DNA of 10,683 bases from Omnitrophica bacterium RIFCSPLOWO2_01_FULL_45_10b (lineage in GTDB: Bacteria; Omnitrophota; Omnitrophia; Omnitrophales; Danuiimicrobiaceae): NCBI GenBank assembly GCA_001804205.1, contig MHFM01000063.1, forward strand, positions 1-10,683, read 5' to 3'. Below, piece by piece: positions 6,155 through 10,683 of this stretch. How positions within the stretch are numbered: the first letter of the stretch is position 1; each line of letters starts with the position of its first letter. A model generated the notes under the pieces. That model made no database searches. It had not been told where the DNA came from and saw nothing but the letters and a program-made list of their open reading frames with translations. The position numbers and the translations under genes were made by a program.

Positions 6155-6922
6155 TTAAGTGCGGGTTGCAAACTGAAAGGGCTTGTCAAAAAAATCACTT
6201 CCGCCCACCACGGAAATATCATTATGGCGTGCGCCGCGAATCTCTAGAAATTCCTTCGGCTCGGGTGCTTTTTCAAACAAACGCTTGCCCATTGCAAAGG
6301 GAACAATTTCATCTTCAGCGCCATGCAGGACAAAAACAGGGCTTTTAACCTTGGAAATTTTAGCTTCGTTATCCATCAGAAAATCTTTGAGCATAAAATC
6401 GGGCGCCATGCCGTAATGATGTTTGGCCAATTCTTTAAGAGAAGTAAAAGGCGCTTCTAAAATAATGGCTTTAAACTTTTCCTTATTGCTAAGCTCAATG
6501 GCTGGAACAGCTCCGATCGATTCGCCGTAAAGGGTCAATTGCGAGGCAGAATATGCCTTTGTTTCTTTGAGCCATTTCAAAGCTGCGTCGGCATCCTTAA
6601 TTAAATCGTCTCCCTCTTTAATATCCCCTTTGCTCTTCCCATAGCCCCGGTAATCGAGCAAAAAAACAGAAACGCCGCGGTCAATCCACGCCTTTGCTTT
6701 AGGAAGGCGGCTTGAAATATTATCTGCATTTCCATGAAAGAAAAGAAGGCATGCCTTCGACTCGGGCGCCTCAAAAAACCAACCGTGAAGTTTCACGCCA
6801 TCGCTTGTTTGAAGCCAGACGTCTTGGCTGCTAAGACCAAAATCGGATGGCTTGGCTGAAAATTCCCGCGTTGGAAAAAAGAGCATCGATGTAATCATGA
6901 TCTGTACCAACCAACGGAACAT
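6155..6922 (-). CDS. Membrane-anchored alpha/beta hydrolase (BEM46/YqkD-like)
   Basis: A 255-residue serine hydrolase of the alpha/beta fold; substrate unknown. An N-terminal hydrophobic stretch (MFRWLVQIMITSMLFFP) probably anchors it to the membrane. The oxyanion motif FFHGNADN begins near 61, DYRGYGKS near 90-97, the nucleophile elbow is GESIG with Ser135, Asp204 is in LHGAEDEIVP, and His233 is in GARHND, a complete catalytic triad. This arrangement resembles the ABHD13/BEM46 group of hydrolases. The frame remains open to an ATG at 7027, but that extension overlaps the cupin gene; ATG 6922 lies 13 nt after the cupin stop and begins exactly at the anchor. ATG 6955 is an alternative. No clear Shine-Dalgarno. 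Likely co-transcribed with the cupin. Confidence 0.88.
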   Translation of the reverse strand: MFRWLVQIMITSMLFFPTREFSAKPSDFGLSSQDVWLQTSDGVKLHGWFFEAPESKACLLFFHGNADNISSRLPKAKAWIDRGVSVFLLDYRGYGKSKGDIKEGDDLIKDADAALKWLKETKAYSASQLTLYGESIGAVPAIELSNKEKFKAIILEAPFTSLKELAKHHYGMAPDFMLKDFLMDNEAKISKVKSPVFVLHGAEDEIVPFAMGKRLFEKAPEPKEFLEIRGARHNDISVVGGSDFFDKPFQFATRT

Positions 6923-6935
6923 AGGTTTTGTTTGC

Positions 6936-7211
6936 TCATCTATTCTTATACCCATACAGCCATTTCGCTTCGGTGCCGCCGACATTGCGAACCGAATGAT
7001 TGGCTTTAGCGGGAATAAAAGCTTCATCGCCCTGCTTCAATGTTTTTTTCTTTCCTGAAACTTCAAGTTCCAGTATCCCTTCCAAAATATAAATCAATTC
7101 GTCAACTTCGTGCCGATAATTTTCCCACTTTTGGGCGGGCGGGTCTGTCCAAAGATCACAGGAAAAGCCGCGGGTTTCCCAAGCTCCTGAAATTTCACTT
7201 CTCGTTTTCAT
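6936..7211 (-). CDS. Small cupin-domain protein
   Basis: A 91-residue single cupin barrel. The core YRHEVDELIYILEGILELEV (32-51) supplies His34 and Glu38, and the second cupin motif GDEAFIPAKANHSVRN (61-76) supplies His72, consistent with a divalent-metal site. The pattern 'bulky head, one barrel, no partner domain' is shared by many uncharacterised cupins, and ligand or reaction cannot be assigned. The ATG at 7211 has no obvious Shine-Dalgarno; a TAAAAT-like box lies about 15 nt upstream. It is followed by the alpha/beta hydrolase 13 nt after its stop and is divergent from plsY across a 47-nt gap. Confidence 0.88.
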   Translation of the reverse strand: MKTRSEISGAWETRGFSCDLWTDPPAQKWENYRHEVDELIYILEGILELEVSGKKKTLKQGDEAFIPAKANHSVRNVGGTEAKWLYGYKNR

Positions 7212-7241
7212 GCGTGTTCTGCTTGCATTTTAAAGCTAAAT

Positions 7242-7250
7242 TGATATGAT
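7242..7250 (+). promoter_or_regulatory. Extended -10 promoter element of plsY
   Basis: TGATATGAT carries an extended -10 (TG, one base, TATGAT, five of six consensus). The only -35 candidate is TTGCAT at 7223-7228, 16 bp away and weak, which fits an extended -10 promoter. The plsY ATG is 8 nt downstream, with no Shine-Dalgarno, so the message would be leaderless or nearly so. Confidence 0.4.
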
Positions 7251-7258
7251 GAAGCTCC

Positions 7259-7906
7259 ATGAATCTCATTCAAAATCTCGTTTGGCTTATTATTGCTTAT
7301 TTGATTGGCTCTACCCCTACCGCTTATTTGATTGCAAAGCGCGTCCGCGGAATTGATATTCGCGAACACGGAAGCGGAAATGTTGGTGCCACCAATGTAT
7401 TTCGAGTCGTCGGAAAAAAATGGGGATTTACCGTTCTTGCCATAGACATTTTCAAAGGCTGGATCGTAACGGCCATTCTTACCCCCATTTCCGGAGCATT
7501 TCCCGAATTAAGCTTGAACCTCTGCCAACTTCTCTTTGGAGTAGCCGCCATTGCAGGGCATTCATGGACACCGTGGCTTGGGTTAAAAGGAGGAAAAGGA
7601 ATTGCAACATCGGCCGGAGCTCTGCTCGGAATTTTGCCATTTGCCACGCTTGCGGCATTTCTGATTTGGGGAGTGTGTTTTCTCATCTGGCGGTATGTTT
7701 CACTTGCTTCGATTGTGGCTGCTGCAAGTTTCCCTATTCTGCTTCTCATTTTCTATTCATCGATGAGTTCATTCCCGTTAATCTTTGCCATCAGCTTAGC
7801 GCTGGCTGCTTTGCTCATTTACAACCACACGGCTAACATCAAGCGTTTAAAACGCGGCGAGGAACCGCGTGTTCATTTTGGCAAATCCAAGAACTCCGCT
7901 TCTTAA
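7259..7906 (+). CDS. plsY: Acyl-phosphate:glycerol-3-phosphate acyltransferase PlsY
   Basis: PlsY transfers the acyl group from acyl-phosphate to glycerol 3-phosphate at the inner membrane, the first step of phospholipid synthesis. The 215-residue protein is polytopic, with the three PlsY cytoplasmic motifs: GSGNVGATN (38-46), GHSWTPWLGLKGGKG (100-114) and YNHTANIKRLKRGEE (188-202). GSTPTAYLIAK near 17-27 is also family-typical. Length is normal. Its product is the substrate of PlsC, encoded at 3115-3849; PlsX, which would supply acyl-phosphate, is not in the window. The stop overlaps that of the convergent small membrane protein gene by four bases. Confidence 0.95.
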   Translation: MNLIQNLVWLIIAYLIGSTPTAYLIAKRVRGIDIREHGSGNVGATNVFRVVGKKWGFTVLAIDIFKGWIVTAILTPISGAFPELSLNLCQLLFGVAAIAGHSWTPWLGLKGGKGIATSAGALLGILPFATLAAFLIWGVCFLIWRYVSLASIVAAASFPILLLIFYSSMSSFPLIFAISLALAALLIYNHTANIKRLKRGEEPRVHFGKSKNSAS

Positions 7907-8181
7907 CGGTGTTTTTCAATCGAGCAAAAAAGATTATAGAACAAAGCCAGCAAACCCCCCATGATAAAACCATCCGCAGCCGCATAAGCTGTGCCGGTCA
8001 AAACCGAAATCAAATGCGGCTCTGCATGATAACCCGGAAAAACGGAGCTGGCAAACCAAAGAAAGTGAAGACCGTAGGTAGGAACAATTAAATTTAATAT
8101 CCCCGCGATGAAAAAACTTAAAGCTACTAAAAAACTTCCTGCCAATGCCAAAGCTTGGACCGAAACTTTTCCTTGATCCAT
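7903..8181 (-). CDS. Small conserved two-helix membrane protein (sometimes labelled 'holin')
   Basis: A 92-residue protein with two predicted helices (about 10-33 and 58-84). The short loop contains YGLHFLWFASSVFPGYHA, then GTAYAAADGFIMGGLLALFYNLF. The pattern 'YG..F....SS.(Y/F)PGY' followed by 'G..YA..DG...G...A..YN' is one I associate with a widespread family of small bacterial membrane proteins often annotated as bacteriophage holins, without phage context. There is no lysis gene or other phage gene here, so a housekeeping role is more likely; function is unknown. GGAGGG (8188-8193) is a strong ribosome-binding site 6 nt before the ATG. It is the last gene of the dsbD-bolA-grxD run, 34 nt after grxD. 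Confidence 0.75.
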   Translation of the reverse strand: MDQGKVSVQALALAGSFLVALSFFIAGILNLIVPTYGLHFLWFASSVFPGYHAEPHLISVLTGTAYAAADGFIMGGLLALFYNLFCSIEKHR

Positions 8182-8215
8182 TTTATACCCTCCGGATTTA
8201 AACCATCTTACAAAA

Positions 8216-8539
8216 CTAGGATTTTAAAGCTTCTCTGATGAGCGGCTCCAGTTCCCCTCTTTCATGCATTTCATGGACAATATCACAACCGCCGATTAAT
8301 TTTCCATTAATGAACACTTGAGGAAAGGTCGGCCAGTTCGAAAGTTCGGGAACCTTTGCGCGGAGCTCGGCATTGGCGATCACGTCACGAGTGGCAAAAG
8401 GAACTCCAAAACTTTTAAACAGTTGGACTGTGGCTGAAGAAAAACCACATTGCGGCGCTTGAGGTGTGCCTTTCATGTAAATCAAAATTTTATTAGACTG
8501 AACGTCCGCTTGAATTTGACTCAGAATATCTTCCGACAT
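8216..8539 (-). CDS. grxD: Monothiol CGFS glutaredoxin (Grx4/GrxD type)
   Basis: CGFS monothiol glutaredoxins bind a shared [2Fe-2S] cluster with glutathione and pass clusters or sense iron, often with BolA partners. The 107 residues are typical of bacterial Grx4. YMKGTPQAPQCGFS (21-34) contains the CGFS motif with Cys31 and the glutathione-contacting Lys23; WPTFPQVFING (69-79) supplies the cis-Pro loop, and GGCD (83-86) completes the glutathione site. I chose the ATG at 8539, with AAGGAG 6 to 8 nt upstream; the frame is open to a TTG at 8578, which would overlap bolA. The gene lies 35 nt after the bolA stop, a partnership that is well documented in other organisms. Confidence 0.94.
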   Translation of the reverse strand: MSEDILSQIQADVQSNKILIYMKGTPQAPQCGFSSATVQLFKSFGVPFATRDVIANAELRAKVPELSNWPTFPQVFINGKLIGGCDIVHEMHERGELEPLIREALKS

Positions 8540-8574
8540 AATGCTCTCCTTTTCTCCTGCTTCCCGACACCGGT

Positions 8575-8856
8575 TCAACCGATGACATGAAAATCGTCTG
8601 TTTGAGAATGGTTGGCCTTGCCTTCGTTTGGAAGGCGCGTTTTGATTTGAACGGCATGAATGCGGCCGTCATCAAATGCTGCTTGAAGCGCCTTTTGAAC
8701 GATTCGGTGCTGATCAATTAACATTTTCCCACGAAAAACTGATGAGGCCACAAGAATTTCGAAATGATCTCCCGTTCCGGTCATGTCGTCCACATGAACT
8801 TCAGCATCCGGAATCGCGCGTTGAATCAAACGTTCAACTTCCTGAGGCTGCGTCAT
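8575..8856 (-). CDS. bolA: BolA/IbaG-family protein
   Basis: BolA proteins partner with CGFS glutaredoxins to bind Fe-S clusters. The 93 residues contain a BolA core: DDMTGTGDHFEILVASSVF around 23-41, then RGKMLIDQHRIVQKAL (42-57) with the invariant His50, and GRIHAVQIKT (64-73). The conserved His31 follows the DH motif. After about residue 75 there is an 18-residue hydrophilic tail (NEGKANHSQTDDFHVIG) not typical of the family, where proteins usually stop soon after the last strand. The ATG at 8856 begins 3 nt after the dsbD stop, with GGAG in the end of dsbD, indicating translational coupling. It is immediately upstream of grxD. Confidence 0.92.
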   Translation of the reverse strand: MTQPQEVERLIQRAIPDAEVHVDDMTGTGDHFEILVASSVFRGKMLIDQHRIVQKALQAAFDDGRIHAVQIKTRLPNEGKANHSQTDDFHVIG

Positions 8857-8859
8857 AAA

Positions 8860-10074
8860 TTATTCTTTCTCTCCTTGAAATGTGGCCTGAACCGGCTTGA
8901 GGCTTTCTAAAAATTCTGCCGGCGGCACATAACCCGTAATGCGTGAATTTGGAACTTCTTTTCCTTTTGGATTCAAAAACAAAATCGTCGGGACTCCGAG
9001 GACTTCGAATCGCTCAATCGGTTCCATCGCCTCAGGTGTGTTGGGATTCGTAACATCAACTTTGAGCCGAACAAAAGGTTCGAGCGCCTGAATGACTTCC
9101 GAATTTGAATACGTGTAACTATCCAACTCATGGCATGGAAGGCACCAATCCGCAAAAAAATCAATCACAACAGGCTTGCCTGCTTCCTTGGCAGAAGTAA
9201 TTTTCTGCGGAGCATACTCTTCCCACACCACTTTTGCGGTAGGTTTTGCCAAAAGTAAAAAAATACTTGCGGCAATCGCAAAGCCACCGGCTAAGCGCTT
9301 AGCATTCTGAAACGAAATACTCTTATTCCCGGTTTTGTCAAAAAAGCCCAGATAAGCGCCCCCTGCCGCGAAAGCAACCGGAAGGACAAACCGGAGAAAA
9401 TCATGATAAAGCGAAAGGGCAAGATAAAAAAGCGAAAGGCCAAGAAGCACGACACCAAACACTTTTTTGACCCAAAGCAGCCATTCTCCCGATTTCGGAA
9501 GTTTTGTTAAAAGGCCGGAAAATGTACCCAAAATCAAATAGGGAAACCCAAGACCTAGGGCCAGAACAAAGAAAACAAGAAATCCGGTTGTTGGATTGGC
9601 CGTCTGCCCCACAAATGTCAGAAGAGCCACAATGGGAGGGCCGATACACGGAGCGGCAAATACGCCTACAAATAGCCCTGAAAGGAAAATTCCGATGAAT
9701 CCAACCCGCCGCTTGCTGCCAATCCAATTAAGAAGAAAAGAAGGGGCTTGGATTTCATAAAGCCCGAACATGCTCAAGGCCAATGCAAACATGAGAAGCG
9801 CTAAAGCCAAAAGCACCCATTGATTCTGAACTGCCGCGCCGAAAAATCCTCCTGTTAACGCCGCTGAAACACCCAGCGCACTATAAGTCGAAGCCATCCC
9901 GGCAACGTAGAGAAGAGCTTTGCCAAACGCAGCCCCTAAATGTTTCTCCCCGCGGCCGGTTTCATGCGAGAAAAGAGCAATGGTTACCGAAAGCATTGGA
10001 TAAACACAAGGGGTAAGATTGAGCGCAAGGCCGCTTATAAAAATCCCGACGAGAGCAAGGGGTGACGATAACAT
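8860..10074 (-). CDS. dsbD: DsbD-type thiol:disulfide interchange protein without alpha domain
   Basis: DsbD carries electrons across the inner membrane from cytoplasmic thioredoxin to periplasmic oxidised proteins. This 404-residue form lacks the N-terminal periplasmic alpha domain: it begins directly with the membrane beta domain. The redox pair of that domain is Cys23 in LTPCVYPM and Cys143 in AAPCIGPP. About eight helices span residues 8-275. A C-terminal thioredoxin-like gamma domain starts near 285, with ADWCLPCHEL (Cys311, Cys314) and cis-Pro in VLGVPTILFLNPKG. With no alpha domain, electrons must be delivered to separate acceptors. The ATG at 10074 has no clear Shine-Dalgarno. It is first in a probable operon with bolA, grxD and a small membrane protein. 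A CcdA-thioredoxin fusion is the alternative description. Confidence 0.93.
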   Translation of the reverse strand: MLSSPLALVGIFISGLALNLTPCVYPMLSVTIALFSHETGRGEKHLGAAFGKALLYVAGMASTYSALGVSAALTGGFFGAAVQNQWVLLALALLMFALALSMFGLYEIQAPSFLLNWIGSKRRVGFIGIFLSGLFVGVFAAPCIGPPIVALLTFVGQTANPTTGFLVFFVLALGLGFPYLILGTFSGLLTKLPKSGEWLLWVKKVFGVVLLGLSLFYLALSLYHDFLRFVLPVAFAAGGAYLGFFDKTGNKSISFQNAKRLAGGFAIAASIFLLLAKPTAKVVWEEYAPQKITSAKEAGKPVVIDFFADWCLPCHELDSYTYSNSEVIQALEPFVRLKVDVTNPNTPEAMEPIERFEVLGVPTILFLNPKGKEVPNSRITGYVPPAEFLESLKPVQATFQGEKE

Positions 10075-10083
10075 AAGAATTTT

Positions 10084-10112
10084 AGTTTAAGACGAATGCC
10101 ATTTAAAATCAA
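10084..10112 (-). promoter_or_regulatory. Possible promoter of the dsbD operon
   Basis: Minus-strand TTGATT (10107-10112) and TAAACT (10084-10089), each four of six consensus, are 17 bp apart. The -10 box ends 9 nt before the dsbD ATG, again leaving almost no leader. Weak match. Confidence 0.3.
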
Positions 10113-10124
10113 TGAGTATATGAA

Positions 10125-10276
10125 CAAGCAGGAAATGAAAAAATTAAGAGGGGGGATAATCCCACACCTGCTTGTCCGCCGCTTAGAAGCGGCGGAATCT
10201 CTCCAAGATTAAAGAAGTGCGCCGGCCAAAGAAGTGTGAAGCGCGCTTCTTTTCAAGCAGGTGGTGGGATAATTCC
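10125..10276. repeat. Nested palindromic element between dsbD and the acyl-CoA dehydrogenase
   Basis: Imperfect inverted repeats: GGGATAATCCCA-CACCTGCTTG (about 10153-10174) and its counterpart at 10254-10276, with 20 of 22 aligned bases complementary plus one extra base. Inside are a perfect 8-bp hairpin CCGCCGCT/AGCGGCGG (10176-10195, loop TAGA) and a 12-bp stem AAAGAAGTGCGC (10211-10222) with GCGCGCTTCTTT (10241-10252), one G-T pair. A third CAAGCAGG copy sits at 10125-10132. The right arm also encodes the last residues and stop of the acyl-CoA dehydrogenase. No T-run adjoins the 8-bp stem. The rest of the 178-nt gap (10075-10252) holds only the dsbD promoter candidate. Confidence 0.7.
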
Positions 10277-10683
10277 TTCTTCAAGCCATGCATACTTGCC
10301 TTCCAAAGCTTTTTGGGCGATTTTATAAGCGTAGGGATCATAATTTTTGAAGAGTGTTCGAAAATGCCCGTGGACTCGCTTGGCAGCATCCAAACAAAAT
10401 AAATCAGCCAAATCAACGGACGTCTGATCCGCAGGATTTTTGGAGACAAGGAGAGCTGCGTGCGAACAACTTGCCGCCATGGCAAACAAATCCGTGCCGA
10501 TATTTACGAAACGGCCAAGAAGCCGCTGCTTCTTTTCAAGGCCTTGCTGGTGGAGCATCATCGCAAGAAACAAATTTCTTGCGAGTTGATGGCTCATTTT
10601 ATGGACAAAGGAAACATGGCGCGAAAGTTTTGGCGGCACTTGAGAAGCGCTTTTCGGTCTTGGCAAAAAAAGCCACTGCTTCG
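10253..10683 (-). CDS. Acyl-CoA dehydrogenase, C-terminal part (runs off right edge)
   Basis: The frame is open from the window edge to TGA at 10253-10255, covering the last 142 complete codons. The visible part resembles the extra C-terminal domain of VLCAD/ACAD9-like acyl-CoA dehydrogenases: helical, with LGRFVNIGTDLFAMAASCSHA in the middle and DLADLFCLDAAKRVHGHFRTLFKNYD near the end. The catalytic and FAD-binding parts lie outside, so family membership rests on this domain alone. If right, it catalyses the first step of fatty acid beta-oxidation. The final residues (GIIPPPA, stop) are encoded in the right arm of a palindromic element. It reads toward dsbD, 178 nt away; whether they share a transcript is unclear. 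Confidence 0.65.
   Translation of the reverse strand, partial: KQWLFLPRPKSASQVPPKLSRHVSFVHKMSHQLARNLFLAMMLHQQGLEKKQRLLGRFVNIGTDLFAMAASCSHAALLVSKNPADQTSVDLADLFCLDAAKRVHGHFRTLFKNYDPYAYKIAQKALEGKYAWLEEGIIPPPA

Noticed and set aside
6147..6159. 13-nt palindrome CTTAAAATTTAAG over the hydrolase stop
   Set aside because: It is pure A/T in the middle with a very weak stem and no loop; expected by chance in AT-rich ends.
7324..7836. Long open frames on both strands inside plsY (141 and 138 codons)
   Set aside because: They lie entirely within a well-supported plsY frame, have no recognisable domains, and their composition is that of frame-shifted coding sequence.
7903..8181. Phage holin or prophage remnant
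   Set aside because: The two-helix protein looks like a family often called holin, but there is no endolysin, integrase or other phage gene nearby, and it sits in a housekeeping operon.
9401..9727. 108-codon minus-strand frame inside dsbD
   Set aside because: It is rich in Cys, Trp, Ser and Arg, typical of a shifted membrane-protein frame, and overlaps the clear DsbD frame on the same strand.
10176..10195. GC-rich hairpin as an intrinsic terminator of the acyl-CoA dehydrogenase
   Set aside because: No T-run follows on the minus strand; the nearest (complement of 10138-10143) is over 30 nt away. Treated as part of the palindromic element instead.

Overview
This 10.7 kb window is ordinary, gene-dense bacterial chromosome of moderate GC, with about 17 protein genes, two of them cut by the window edges. 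I see no rRNA, tRNA, CRISPR array, transposase or phage block. The gene set (PlsY/PlsC acyltransferases, a DsbD-type thiol transporter, a BolA and CGFS-glutaredoxin pair, a VLCAD-like acyl-CoA dehydrogenase, a CHASE2 sensor) suggests a Gram-negative, oxygen-exposed bacterium. A deltaproteobacterial/Bdellovibrionota-like or candidate-phylum (e.g. Omnitrophota-like) lineage would fit, but I cannot place it more firmly from sequence alone.

Left part (1-2260): a minus-strand group reads cysK, then a small CbiX/SirB chelatase, then a CHASE2 protein running off the left edge. Facing away from cysK is a plus-strand single-domain rhodanese with a hairpin-rich leader. CysK (cysteine synthesis), the chelatase (possibly siroheme for sulfite reductase) and the rhodanese (sulfane sulfur) share a sulfur theme. 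An 88-bp palindromic repeat of the GTCATTGCGAGG type sits between the rhodanese and the next gene.

Middle part (2360-7260): a family 4 uracil-DNA glycosylase (minus) is divergent from plsC (plus). PlsC converges with a minus-strand series: a receiver-only response regulator, a zinc-ribbon/transmembrane/TPR-like protein and a DUF4870/Tic20-like membrane protein. Further right is a small cupin followed by a membrane-anchored alpha/beta hydrolase, divergent from plsY. PlsY and PlsC catalyse consecutive steps of phosphatidic acid synthesis but are not adjacent.

Right part (7260-10683): plsY converges with a minus-strand operon reading dsbD (lacking the alpha domain), bolA, grxD and a small two-helix membrane protein. 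This joins thiol redox export with Fe-S cluster handling. Upstream of dsbD is a 178-nt gap with a strongly palindromic element whose right arm also encodes the end of an acyl-CoA dehydrogenase that runs off the right edge.

Two layout traits recur. Two convergent gene pairs overlap by exactly four bases at their stop codons (3846-3849 and 7903-7906). Several genes also have a plausible -10 box only 6 to 11 bases before the ATG and no good Shine-Dalgarno, which suggests leaderless transcripts. I found no convincing undescribed system. The best leads are the two palindromic elements and the uncharacterised zinc-ribbon/TPR protein.
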